DNA of 64,000 nucleotides, taken from contig CATKXX010000002.1 in the NCBI GenBank assembly GCA_949840935.1, positions 95,567 through 159,566 of the forward strand, given 5' to 3'. Below, piece after piece: positions 8,167-16,563 of the stretch (position 1 is the first letter of the stretch; every line of letters begins with the position of its first letter). A program made the position numbers and the translations under genes. Below the pieces are notes generated by a model. The model did not search any database and had not been told where the DNA came from. It worked only from the letters and a program-made list of their open reading frames with translations. The stretch comes from an uncultured Acetatifactor sp. (GTDB lineage Bacteria > Bacillota > Clostridia > Lachnospirales > Lachnospiraceae).

Positions 8167-9573
8167 TTACGTTGGCCGCTGCGGCAATGTAGGAAGGACA
8201 TGCGTCACCAGGATGAGAAGCCGGCCATTCTGTTTTTCTCGGATATAGGCCTCCGCCCGGGACTGTGTGGCGGCATCCATCCCTGTAAAGGGCTCATCCA
8301 GAAGCACATAATCCGATTCCGCCTCCATGGCGCGAACCAGGGCAACCCGGCGTTTCATGCCGCCGCTGAGCTCCCTGCAGGGCTTTTGCAGCGCTTCCGG
8401 TTCCAACAGCTTCTCCAGCGCCTTCCCCGCCCGCAGGGCATCGCCTGTGACCAGCTCCACATTTTTCACCGCGCTGTAGTCCAGGCACAGCCTGTCTTCC
8501 TGAAAGACCATGCTACAGCGTCCGGCTTCCTCCACCCTGCCGCTGTCCGGCTTTAAAATCCCTGCCAGAATATGCAGCAGCGTAGTCTTGCCGCTGCCGG
8601 AGGGACTGTCAAGGACGTAAATCTTTCCCGGATCATAGACTGTGCTGACATCGGACAGCACCTCTCTGCCGTCAAACGACTTACAGATATGACTCACTCT
8701 CAGCCCGGCCTCCGGCGCCCTGCCGATATGGCCCTCTCCCTGCCCGCCCTCCGACGCCCTGCCAACATAACCTGCTCTCGGCCTTTTCCGCGCCGCCGGG
8801 CTGCCGCAGGCGGGCTGCCACCGGAAAAAGAGCCCTGCCATCCACAGGATCAGCTTCTCAAACAGGACGCTCATCAGGATGACCACAGCTGTCCAGGCAA
8901 AAACCCCCGCCGTATTCAGGTATATTTTGGACAGATAAAGGCCCTCCCCGATGGAATGGGCCGGAGTGCCTATGACCTCCGCCGCCACACCAGACTTCCA
9001 GCACATTCCCAGAGATATTTTCATACTGCCAAACAGGAAGGGCGCAATGGCGGGCCTGTATATATAGAAAAATTTATTTTTTCCAGACAGACAAAATACC
9101 TGCGCCATCTCAAGAAGAAGCCTGTCAGCATTCTTCAGCCCTTCCAGCATATTTATATAGATATTAGGCAGCACCACCACAAAGCAGATTGCCACTGACA
9201 GGAAATCAGATCCCCACCAGATCAGCAGCAATACCACAAAGGAAGCAACCGGTACCGCTTTCAACAACGTCATTACCGGGGAAAGGAATTCCTCTACAAG
9301 CGCGTGGCAAAAGCTTAATGCCGCCAGCAGCACCGCCGCCCCAAAGCCGGCCAGGAACCCGCTTCCAATTCTCAGCAGGGACAGGCCCACCGCAAGATAA
9401 AATCCGGAATCCCCCAGCATGGAAACCAACTCCCCCATGGCCTGCAGAGGAGTCACCAACAGAATACTGTTATCCACAGCCAAAGCTCCGATATGCCATG
9501 CTGCTACCCACGCCAGCAGGATGATTATTTTACGCACTTTGCTTTTTTTCATGATACTTTTGATCGTCTTCAT
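8167..9573 (-). CDS. ABC transporter: permease fused to ATP-binding protein
   Basis: The 468-residue protein joins two normally separate subunits. Residues about 1-245 form a SsuC/TauC/ThiX-type permease with about six membrane segments and an EAA-like loop (ADRLLLEMAQVFCLSG). Residues about 275-468 form an ABC ATPase with Walker A SPSGSGKTTLL, signature ELSGGMKRR, Walker B YVLLDEPFTG and the switch histidine in VTHVLP. The ATPase domain is short (about 190 residues), as in minimal SsuB/TauB proteins. The linker carries two copies of a 39-bp tandem repeat (8704-8782). The gene overlaps the upstream binding-protein gene by ATGA, so the two are translationally coupled. A fused homodimeric importer is the simplest reading. 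Substrate is not determinable here; small organics such as thiamine precursors or sulfonates are typical of the family. Confidence 0.85.
   Translation of the reverse strand: MKTIKSIMKKSKVRKIIILLAWVAAWHIGALAVDNSILLVTPLQAMGELVSMLGDSGFYLAVGLSLLRIGSGFLAGFGAAVLLAALSFCHALVEEFLSPVMTLLKAVPVASFVVLLLIWWGSDFLSVAICFVVVLPNIYINMLEGLKNADRLLLEMAQVFCLSGKNKFFYIYRPAIAPFLFGSMKISLGMCWKSGVAAEVIGTPAHSIGEGLYLSKIYLNTAGVFAWTAVVILMSVLFEKLILWMAGLFFRWQPACGSPAARKRPRAGYVGRASEGGQGEGHIGRAPEAGLRVSHICKSFDGREVLSDVSTVYDPGKIYVLDSPSGSGKTTLLHILAGILKPDSGRVEEAGRCSMVFQEDRLCLDYSAVKNVELVTGDALRAGKALEKLLEPEALQKPCRELSGGMKRRVALVRAMEAESDYVLLDEPFTGMDAATQSRAEAYIREKQNGRLLILVTHVLPTLPQRPT
8704..8782 (-). repeat. Two-copy 39-bp tandem repeat in the permease-ATPase linker
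   Basis: Two imperfect 39-bp units encode GRAPEAG- and GRASEGG-containing segments (GYVGRASEGGQGEG, HIGRAPEAG) between the permease and ATPase domains. The unit is a multiple of three, so the frame is kept. Confidence 0.65.
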
Positions 9574-10667
9574 GGAATATAGTAGAAATCATCCCCCGGC
9601 AGTGCACCACCCACCAGCTCTGCATTAAACTCTTTTAACACCTTCAGGTATCCGGAAAGGGCTGCCTTCATCTCCTCTCCGGTAATGCATACAATATTAC
9701 ACTGCGGAATGGCTTTCTGGGCAATGGGTTCCTTGGCCACAATACCTGCCTCTACAGCCAGCGCTGCACCCGCCGCCGGATCTGCATTGACTGCTTCCAC
9801 ACTGGCAGCATGTTCTTCCAGAAAAGCCGCCACTGCTTCTGGATTTTCATCCAGAAATTCCCTGCGTACCACCGTTACCCCGGTTACCATACTGCCGTTG
9901 TCACCCGCTTCGCCCTGTGTAGCCTTCCACTCCTCATTGATGTCCAGCACAGTCTTCAGGCTCTCATTCTGCATACATGCCGCCGTGACAAAGGGTTGGG
10001 GAAGCAGTCCGATGGCATCGGGTTTCTCCGCCAGTATCGCAGCTACCTCCGTCGCCTCAGACTTAAATTCCAGAATAACATCCTCCTCTTTCAGGCCATT
10101 AGCATCCAAAAGGTATCGCAGAGAGGCTTCCGGCGTGGTTCCCTTACCTGTAAGGTAGACTGTTTTCCCCTTCAAATCCGCAATGCTGCCTATCTCCGCC
10201 GTTCCCGTCACCAGATAGAGCACGCCCAGGGTATTAATATCAATGACCTCCACATCTCCGTTTGTCTTCTGATTGAGCACTGCTGCCACGTTTGCAGGGA
10301 CAAGCACAATATCGAGCTCTCCCTTTACCACCAGAGGAAGCAGCTCGTCCGCCCCCGCTGCCATTTGAAATTCATAGGTATCCATTGTCTCCCCGCTGGA
10401 AGCCTTATCCATCAGCATCAGAAGCCCCAGGGAGGTGGGGCCCTTTAAGGAGCCCACACGGACAGTGACGGCTGCCCTGTCAGCCGCCTGGGATTCTGTA
10501 CCAACTGCCTGGCCAGATGCAGCGCCGCTTTCCGTCTGGCCGGATTCGGCCTGGCGGTTCATTCCGCTCCCGCCATCGCCGCAGCCGGCCAATAAACCAG
10601 CCAGCATCAACAGGCTCAGTCCTACCGCAACGGATCTTTTCAGATCAATTTTTTTTGTCTTATGCAT
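9570..10667 (-). CDS. ABC transporter substrate-binding lipoprotein (NMT1/SsuA-like)
   Basis: From the ATG at 10667 the protein has 365 residues. It starts with a lipoprotein signal (lipobox LAGC within LMLAGLLAGCG), then a serine/glutamine/alanine-rich linker, then an SsuA/THI5-like binding fold starting TVRVGSLKGPTSLGLLMLMD and including AAGADELLPLVVKGELDIVL. Such proteins capture small molecules at the outer face of the membrane. The inner ATG is chosen because GGAGG is seven bases before it; an ATG two codons earlier would be too close to that site. The gene overlaps the fused permease-ATPase by four bases and so forms a complete two-gene importer with it. Confidence 0.85.
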   Translation of the reverse strand: MHKTKKIDLKRSVAVGLSLLMLAGLLAGCGDGGSGMNRQAESGQTESGAASGQAVGTESQAADRAAVTVRVGSLKGPTSLGLLMLMDKASSGETMDTYEFQMAAGADELLPLVVKGELDIVLVPANVAAVLNQKTNGDVEVIDINTLGVLYLVTGTAEIGSIADLKGKTVYLTGKGTTPEASLRYLLDANGLKEEDVILEFKSEATEVAAILAEKPDAIGLLPQPFVTAACMQNESLKTVLDINEEWKATQGEAGDNGSMVTGVTVVRREFLDENPEAVAAFLEEHAASVEAVNADPAAGAALAVEAGIVAKEPIAQKAIPQCNIVCITGEEMKAALSGYLKVLKEFNAELVGGALPGDDFYYIP

Positions 10668-10701
10668 ATTCATACCTCCTGCACTGTCCTGGGGACAGTA
10701 A

Positions 10702-10707
10702 ATTATA
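10702..10707 (-). promoter_or_regulatory. Possible -10 box of the binding-protein gene
   Basis: A perfect TATAAT on the minus strand lies 35 bases upstream of the start codon. The -35 region at the right spacing is poor, so this is weak. A second, extended -10 lies further upstream in the element at 10824-10895. Confidence 0.35.
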
Positions 10708-10823
10708 AGTCTTGACTTACAAATGAAAGGCATAAAAAATAAGCCCTTACTACTCAGAACGAATCTTCGTAAGCCAGAAAATCATGTCTGATCCCGGTCA
10801 GCCGCAGCTTTCCGGTCTCAGGA

Positions 10824-10895
10824 TAATGAAAGAATCTTTCAGTGCAAGGCGCGGCAGACGCGCAACGGCTGGACTCTTGAGTAAATTATATCATG
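10824..10895 (-). repeat. Family A palindromic element, copy 1 (extended -10 plus hairpin)
   Basis: A diverged copy of the 71-bp sequence found twice at 59.8-60.2 kb. It shares the core GCGCGGCAGACGCGCA, the flanking AGAATC and GACTCTT arms, and the conserved end. On the minus strand it begins TGATATAAT, an extended -10 box, and points toward the binding-protein gene at 10667. The intergenic gap 10668-10947 contains nothing else recognisable. Confidence 0.7.
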
Positions 10896-10947
10896 TTATC
10901 AGAAAAAAAGATATGGCTGTGTGACATCATTTCTTAAATTTTTCACT

Positions 10948-12528
10948 TCAGCTTAACTTTTCAGTGCTTTTCAGAATCCTTTTCACAGCGGTATTCAATA
11001 CTTCGCTCGTGTGCCCCATTCCCACCGCCGCCATGGGAATCATAAAAACCATATACGGAAGGGCATACCTGCCCATAACCTCCCATATTACATGAAACAG
11101 AAAGCCTCCAACAAAAACGATCAAAAGGATACGATCCTCCAGCCGCCGGTCTTCCCCTCTTCGCTCAAACAGCAGAAGCACCTCCATCGTAAGATAAAAA
11201 TAGAGCACAAACTGATACCGGTTCAGGAAATTGTTTATTGCCGCCTCACCTTCATAATAAACGTGATGTACTATTTCCGGTAAATCTTCAGGCTCGCATG
11301 TAAAAACCTTTGTTTCAAAGTAACTGTGACATGCCGGGGCATTCCATTGGGTCAGAATCTTTCTCCGGAAAAAATCCACGCTGTAACCCTTATCGTCCCA
11401 CATTTCCTTCAGACGAAGCATCACCTTTTCCTTACAATCAAGAGCCGTCTGCCCCGCATCATAATTGTGAAGCTTAAATTCCATAAAATTAGTTTCATCA
11501 TACCATCCCGGCCCACGGGGCCCATCTTTCAACCCCATGAGCACCCAGGAGATATATGGAATACCCTTTGATATCTCATTTCCGGATACCTTCTCGTAAT
11601 ATACCTGAATCCCACGATTCACGGCAAAAATCATAAAGAGCATCACAATCCACCAGAGGACCGCCTGGGGTTTCAATGACCGTAGAGCATGGACTGCCAG
11701 CACGATTCCTGCAGCCGCCAGAATAATAATGGAATTCATTCGCATCATGCATGCAAATACAATCGCCAGCGTCCCCCAGAGAAAACAGCTCTTTCTTCCC
11801 GTTTTACAATATCTGATCACCTGCCACATAAACACCATTGCAAAAGTAATGGACGAAACTTCCCCATATACGTACGCCACATATAAAAACAGGGGGACAT
11901 AGCTGACAAATAACAGGATATAATACACTACAACCTCAGCCTTTTTACAGATTAACTGCAAAATCTTATAGCCGCTGTAAAAAAGCAACGGCATACACAG
12001 GGCATTCATATATTGAAACGACTGGTAATTATTCACCCCAAACAGGGTAAACAAAATCTGTATGACCGCCAGGATACTGAACTGATGAGGATAGTAACAC
12101 ATATACCCGGATGGCAGCATGGGATTATAATTATCTGCCATAAAAAGCATTGCCGTTACACATAAATCCTCTCCATCAGCCTGAGCCCTGACATGGCAGA
12201 CTGATACCCAGCTTATACAGGCTACAGTCACATATATCGCCGTGGCGCCCACTAACATCCTGACCCACCTGTCAAATTGCCCCCTATTAATTCTTGTTAT
12301 AAACCTACAAAAAAGAAACACCGCTACAGTAACCATCAAAAGCACCAGCAGATTGCCACCAACACTGTCAACGACAGTCCATGGAATTTCCGTGCCCTCA
12401 TGAAGGATTTCGGTATATCTCAGGCTGTAAAAGGTAAGCCCCCCAAATATAACAATACATATAAGCAATAAAATCTTGTCAGATACCTTTTCCAACATAT
12501 TTCCTGCCCGCCACACTTTTTCTTTCAT
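10948..12528 (-). CDS. Multi-spanning membrane protein, probable lipid-linked-sugar glycosyltransferase (GT39-like)
   Basis: The 526-residue protein has about ten or eleven membrane segments and a hydrophilic stretch (about 335-430) between the last ones. The pattern, with a loop after the first segments containing acidic residues (QADGEDLCVTAMLF) and a YYPHQFSILAVIQILFTLFG segment, resembles the GT-C fold membrane proteins of Firmicutes annotated as glycosyltransferase family 39. These transfer sugars from polyprenyl phosphate on the outer face. No substrate can be inferred. It sits beside the surface-glycan locus but is separated from it by the spore protein gene on the other strand, so whether it belongs to that locus is uncertain. 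AAAGGGA lies about 12 bases before the ATG. Confidence 0.6.
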   Translation of the reverse strand: MKEKVWRAGNMLEKVSDKILLLICIVIFGGLTFYSLRYTEILHEGTEIPWTVVDSVGGNLLVLLMVTVAVFLFCRFITRINRGQFDRWVRMLVGATAIYVTVACISWVSVCHVRAQADGEDLCVTAMLFMADNYNPMLPSGYMCYYPHQFSILAVIQILFTLFGVNNYQSFQYMNALCMPLLFYSGYKILQLICKKAEVVVYYILLFVSYVPLFLYVAYVYGEVSSITFAMVFMWQVIRYCKTGRKSCFLWGTLAIVFACMMRMNSIIILAAAGIVLAVHALRSLKPQAVLWWIVMLFMIFAVNRGIQVYYEKVSGNEISKGIPYISWVLMGLKDGPRGPGWYDETNFMEFKLHNYDAGQTALDCKEKVMLRLKEMWDDKGYSVDFFRRKILTQWNAPACHSYFETKVFTCEPEDLPEIVHHVYYEGEAAINNFLNRYQFVLYFYLTMEVLLLFERRGEDRRLEDRILLIVFVGGFLFHVIWEVMGRYALPYMVFMIPMAAVGMGHTSEVLNTAVKRILKSTEKLS

Positions 12529-12711
12529 ACCTCAAATATGTCCCTTTCCTGCCGAACGATCATTCCATGTAAATCCAAACGGATTCAAATCAGGCCATTT
12601 ACAGGCCCTTTTCAAAATATAAATCCAGTCCGGCATGTTGTCAAGTAATTTACGTTCAATCCTATCCAGAAACTTCCATTATATTTTTTCAGGAAGGACA
12701 GATAATAAGAC

Positions 12712-12778
12712 CAAGATAAGTCGCAGCAATTACTTGACTGAAATATTTTCAGGATAAGTGATGGCAGCACTTATCTTG
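12712..12778. repeat. Inverted repeat upstream of the spore protein gene
   Basis: CAAGATAAGT (12712-12721) is exactly repeated in inverse as ACTTATCTTG (12769-12778), with an inner GATAAGT/ACTTATC pair. It lies about 45 bases before the spore protein start and could be a regulatory hairpin or a remnant of a mobile element. The rest of 12529-12823 shows no gene. Confidence 0.5.
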
Positions 12779-12823
12779 AAAATAGAGAAGGTAACAAAAA
12801 TGTAATGTTTGGAGGTGAATGAA

Positions 12824-13024
12824 ATGTCCGGTAACAGAAGTAATAGAGTAGAAGTTCCCGAAGCAAAGGCAGCTATGGATCGTTTTAAGACCGAGGTAGC
12901 TTCCGAGCTTGGCGTAAACCTGAAAGAGGGTTACAACGGTGATCTGACTTCCCGTGAGGCAGGTTCTATCGGCGGTGAGATGGTTCGTCGTATGATCAAG
13001 AAGCAGGAAGAGCAGATGAAATAA
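12824..13024 (+). CDS. Alpha/beta-type small acid-soluble spore protein
   Basis: The 66-residue protein contains both SASP signatures: KTEVASELGV with the GPR germination-protease recognition region, and TSREAGSIGGEMVRRMI. Alpha/beta SASPs coat and protect DNA in the forespore and are degraded at germination, so this gene shows that the organism forms endospores or descends from one that did. The ATG at 12824 is preferred over an upstream TTG because GGAGG ends eight bases before it. It is one of the few plus-strand genes in the first half of the window and ends before a bidirectional terminator. A sigma-G promoter is expected but no convincing match was found. Confidence 0.95.
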   Translation: MSGNRSNRVEVPEAKAAMDRFKTEVASELGVNLKEGYNGDLTSREAGSIGGEMVRRMIKKQEEQMK

Positions 13025-13071
13025 GGCTCCCCGAACGAGCTGAAAATCGAGTGGGGAAGTTCCCCTGCTCA

Positions 13072-13125
13072 TGCACCGGGCGTCCGTCAGCTTTGCTGAC
13101 ATAATTACTCAAACGCCCGTGTGCA
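13072..13125 (+). other. Branched hairpin after the spore protein gene
   Basis: TGCACCGGGCGT and ACGCCCGTGTGCA form an outer stem with one bulge, enclosing a perfect GTCAGC-TTT-GCTGAC hairpin. It lies between the stop codon and the terminator, so it would be part of the 3' untranslated region or a small RNA. Confidence 0.45.
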
Positions 13126-13127
13126 CC

Positions 13128-13165
13128 AAAAGGCTGCCGCACTGTATACCGGTGTGGCAGCTTTT
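13128..13165. terminator. Bidirectional terminator between the spore protein and HAD genes
   Basis: AAAAGGCTGCCGCAC pairs with GTGTGGCAGCTTTT over a short loop, giving A and T runs on both sides. It serves the convergent spore protein gene (plus) and HAD gene (minus). Confidence 0.8.
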
Positions 13166-13172
13166 CTGTGCT

Positions 13173-15308
13173 TCAGTTTACATTGATCTCCAGCTTGAAT
13201 TTTTTCTCCATTTCCTTTAGGTACTTTTCATTATGGCTTGCCGCCACAAGCATGGGCGCATAGGCGTCCCTGCCGGAAATGCGGAGCATATACGGGAAGT
13301 CCCGGAACCTCCTGTGATACTCCTTCACAAAGTCCATGATTCCCTGCTGGACTTCCCGGATTCCCTCAAGATTGGCATCATAACCGCCGAAGGCAAGAGT
13401 GATGTCCAGCTTTCTGATATAACGGATCGATTCATGGCCCTCAGCCCTTTTTCCCATATAGAAGCCTGCAAACTGCGGCGTTGGCGATGAAAGCAAAATC
13501 TCCCAGAAGATATTATAGCCTTTATTCTGGTCATGCTTTTTCAAAAGATCCCTGTTGTGTCCCTGGGAATAAAGATATGCCGCCAGCCGGCCGCTTTGCA
13601 GGAACCCTTCCGATGCATCCGGCTCTGCGTTATGTATCGTATTTGTCCCCGCGATCATCCCGACGATCTCGCAGGGAATCCTCCATTCCTTCTCCACCAG
13701 GTGCCTCAACGCCATGGCGCCGCTGCCTGCCCAGCCAATGTCGACGGCCGCCGCCTTCCGCACATCCCTCAACACATTCTCAAAATATATTCTGGCCGCC
13801 ACATCCTGTCGGCTGTATGCTTCCGCCACCTGATCCCACTTTGCCTCCACAAAAAGCCTCAACAGGCGTGCATTCTTATCCGTCAGCTGATCTTCTGCCC
13901 TCAGCTCCACAAAGGCATGTTGTTTCCCGCTCAGGCCCCTGCCCTTTTCCCGCCAGATATCTTCCCAGTCGCACAGCTGATCTGCAAGGAAATCAACCTC
14001 CATAGAATGAAAAATCTCCGAAATCGTGTAACCCTGATTTACCTTGTGAAACAGAAACCTGCGGAAATAATCGTGCCTGTCAAACGCCGCGCTTAATTTC
14101 ACTGCAGCCTTCCTGGACCAGTAGACATATTCCGTCCGCTCCTCCGGGTACAGATAATCATACGCCTGCTTCAGGATATCCCCGTCCCTGGATAGAAAGA
14201 GCAGCTTATCGATTTGATTGGCCCTGCAGTAATCATGGATGAAACCGCAGTAGCCCAGCACAAACAGGCCTCCATAAATAAAACCGTACTCATACTCCAT
14301 CGAGCGCTCCTGTAAGCCGGAATAGAGCCAGCTGCTGACGACTGCCCGGTATGCGCTCCCGACCAGTGCCGACATGTCAAAGGCCCTGTATAGCAGCACA
14401 TTTTTATTTACATTCTGATAAGGCAGGACTGCCAGCCCGGCCCTCTTTGCCTGTTTTACATCGCTGTGAGGATTATCCCCCACATGGATCACCGACAGCC
14501 CCTTATCCCCGGGGCCTTCCCCGCAAAGATCCCGCAGGAGCTGCCCGTACAGCCTGCCGTCCGCCTTGCTTCTATGGTATTCATTGGAGATATAAATCTT
14601 CTCAGCGCCGGTATAACCCGCCTTTTCGAGGATGTTTCCAATACATTCTCCCGGCAGATACATGTCCGAAACAATGACGATCCTCTTATCCAGCTCTTTC
14701 AGCTTCTTCCATACCTGCAGCATAAAAGGGTTCGCATAGCAAAGCTTCTGTTCGGCCTCCTTCTCCAACTCCTGCCCCAGCCCGGAGGATACCCCTGTCT
14801 CCGCCTCCAGATTGTCCCAGATTTCAGAAAGGCTTACCTCCATACTGCCCGTTTCTTTCTTACGCTTCACTCTGGCGTCCCATTCCGCCCACACGCGGAT
14901 ATCTCTGAAATTCAGGATGCCAAGCTCGCTGCCGACCAGATAAAACACATCCGCCGGCAGGGAGAATGGCCGGAAGATAAGCGTGTCAAAGACATCAAAC
15001 GAGATTACGTCATACCTGGAAAGCTTTTCCACAAAATTCTCCACGGTAAGGCCCGGATTTTGCAGCCGATACCCTGCCGATTCGCTCTGACGGCAGTCCA
15101 GGCGCTTACTCTCATATATTTCCGCCTCCGGCACGCGTCCAAGGCTCCGGAGCTGCAATACATAAAAGGCAAAATTCAGCCAGAGGAGATAAATCCAGGA
15201 AAGAACCCTTACTCCCCCTGCAGCGCCATTATGCATCCTGTGATACCGGGCCGCTATACCAGGCTGCCTGTTCACCAACAGATTATACAGTATCATTCTA
15301 AAAGTCAT
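13173..15308 (-). CDS. HAD-superfamily hydrolase domain protein of a surface-glycan locus
   Basis: The 711-residue protein has a HAD domain (about 95-310) with motif I ISFDVFDTLIFR, motif II IVIVSDMYLPG and motif IV VIHVGDNPHSDVKQ. Before it are about 90 residues of basic N-terminal sequence with a short hydrophobic segment, and after it about 400 residues with no recognised motif. Large HAD proteins of this layout are frequent in polysaccharide clusters of Firmicutes and probably act on sugar phosphates, but no reaction is assigned. It begins 12 bases after the Rpn-like gene, with AAAGGA in between, so the two share a transcript. It is last before the bidirectional terminator. Confidence 0.75.
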   Translation of the reverse strand: MTFRMILYNLLVNRQPGIAARYHRMHNGAAGGVRVLSWIYLLWLNFAFYVLQLRSLGRVPEAEIYESKRLDCRQSESAGYRLQNPGLTVENFVEKLSRYDVISFDVFDTLIFRPFSLPADVFYLVGSELGILNFRDIRVWAEWDARVKRKKETGSMEVSLSEIWDNLEAETGVSSGLGQELEKEAEQKLCYANPFMLQVWKKLKELDKRIVIVSDMYLPGECIGNILEKAGYTGAEKIYISNEYHRSKADGRLYGQLLRDLCGEGPGDKGLSVIHVGDNPHSDVKQAKRAGLAVLPYQNVNKNVLLYRAFDMSALVGSAYRAVVSSWLYSGLQERSMEYEYGFIYGGLFVLGYCGFIHDYCRANQIDKLLFLSRDGDILKQAYDYLYPEERTEYVYWSRKAAVKLSAAFDRHDYFRRFLFHKVNQGYTISEIFHSMEVDFLADQLCDWEDIWREKGRGLSGKQHAFVELRAEDQLTDKNARLLRLFVEAKWDQVAEAYSRQDVAARIYFENVLRDVRKAAAVDIGWAGSGAMALRHLVEKEWRIPCEIVGMIAGTNTIHNAEPDASEGFLQSGRLAAYLYSQGHNRDLLKKHDQNKGYNIFWEILLSSPTPQFAGFYMGKRAEGHESIRYIRKLDITLAFGGYDANLEGIREVQQGIMDFVKEYHRRFRDFPYMLRISGRDAYAPMLVAASHNEKYLKEMEKKFKLEINVN

Positions 15309-15320
15309 TTTTTATATCCT

Positions 15321-16190
15321 TTACCAATACTTTGCCATATCCCTCTGTACTTCCGCATCCTCCAGCGAAAACTTTTCCTTCAGTTTGGCTGCCGTCTCCG
15401 CAAAGGTAATCCCCAATTCCCTGCAGGTAGTCACCAATGCCTGTATTCCCTGTTGTATTCCTTGTTGTATCCCTTGTTCCACTCCCTTATTTACCATCTC
15501 ATCCAGCAGATCGCACACGGCTTTTCCTCCTTCTTCTTTCACAAACGCTATGTTTTCCAGATACCTTTCATCCCCGGACAGGGCGTGCAGCATCCTCATA
15601 ACCTCCTCCGGGTTCCTGAGCTTTTGCCTTCTCTGTAACAGGCTCTCCCTGTCAGAGAGATAATCCAGTACTACCCTCACATCCCCCTGGAACATTTCCC
15701 TCACCGATTCATCCAGAAAACGCATGTCAAATACATGTATCCTGTTCTTGTCCAAATAATCTTCCGCTTCTTCAGGAACAGGATACTCCAGTAATTCACG
15801 GATGGAAGTCGCCGTTGTCCAACGCCTGTCGCTCCAATTAAGAACCAGGCTGATGACCGGATATATTTGCCGTTTTGACCCATACTGCCTGCGGTAGGCG
15901 GCTCCCTCATACCCCGCGCTGCGCAGCGCCATCCCCCGTTCAACCCTGCTCTGGTTTTCCAAAGTATACAAAGCCTGCGCTGCGCCCTGCTCCATGGCAT
16001 ACATGCTGTAGTCCTGAAACTGTCCCGACAGTTCATGATCCGTCTTCCGGTAAATACTTTCCGTAGGGCCTGGAAGCACAGCCTCCTCCGAAAGGATTCC
16101 TTTCCCCCTGTATAACAGCACATTGACCAATTCTGCAAATACGTCGCTGCAGGCTACAAACAGCTTCTCCGCCCTGTCCTTATTTCCCAT
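15321..16190 (-). CDS. Rpn/YhgA-like putative nuclease (PD-(D/E)XK)
   Basis: The 289-residue protein fits the Rpn / putative transposase PF04754-like group: an N-terminal nuclease-like part (about 15-160, with RKTDHELSGQFQDYSMYAMEQ and YPVISLVLNWSDRRW), then a helical part and a C-terminal tail with repeated QGIQ units (GVEQGIQQGIQQGIQ) typical of this family. Characterised Rpn proteins promote RecA-independent recombination and include members with DNase activity; some act in phage defence. The start at 16190 is chosen because AGGAGG is four to nine bases upstream; a longer reading adds only 12 residues. It has its own promoter (16463-16491) and drives the HAD gene. Confidence 0.65.
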   Translation of the reverse strand: MGNKDRAEKLFVACSDVFAELVNVLLYRGKGILSEEAVLPGPTESIYRKTDHELSGQFQDYSMYAMEQGAAQALYTLENQSRVERGMALRSAGYEGAAYRRQYGSKRQIYPVISLVLNWSDRRWTTATSIRELLEYPVPEEAEDYLDKNRIHVFDMRFLDESVREMFQGDVRVVLDYLSDRESLLQRRQKLRNPEEVMRMLHALSGDERYLENIAFVKEEGGKAVCDLLDEMVNKGVEQGIQQGIQQGIQALVTTCRELGITFAETAAKLKEKFSLEDAEVQRDMAKYW

Positions 16191-16563
16191 ATTTCCCTCC
16201 TGTTGTCCCTTCTGCTTCCCTGCCATACCCGCCGAAGCTTCCGGAAGTCATCCTCAGGACAAAGAAGGGGAAATATTCTGCAAGATCAGGAAATATCCCC
16301 ATGATACCATGCTTTTCCCGGTTCCCCGCCCTGTCAGTTTAAAAAGTTGAATCCGCGGCGAATCGCCTGAAAAGCACTCTGATCTGCTGACTGGTGCAAA
16401 GTGCGATATGATTCCTCTTTTCTCAAAACACTGATTCACTATAGTTTACCTGTGTTTCTAACAGGATACCACCAGTTTCCCTTTTAGTCAAGCACTATTT
16501 TAAGATTTAATTATCGCTTTATCGACTCTTACAGCCTCTCACTCTCTGCCGCGGAGCCGCACC
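16191..16563. other. Intergenic region between the Rpn-like and fucosyltransferase genes
   Basis: This 373-bp stretch holds the promoter at 16463-16491 and AT-rich sequence. I see no further gene, tRNA or clear terminator in it. Confidence 0.5.
16463..16491 (-). promoter_or_regulatory. Promoter of the Rpn-HAD transcript
   Basis: On the minus strand TTGACT (16491-16486) and TATCCT (16468-16463) are 17 bases apart. The long leader of about 270 bases to the Rpn start is unexplained. Confidence 0.5.

Noticed and set aside
12749..13102. Minus-strand 117-residue frame over the spore protein
   Set aside because: Shadow of the well-supported spore protein gene on the plus strand.
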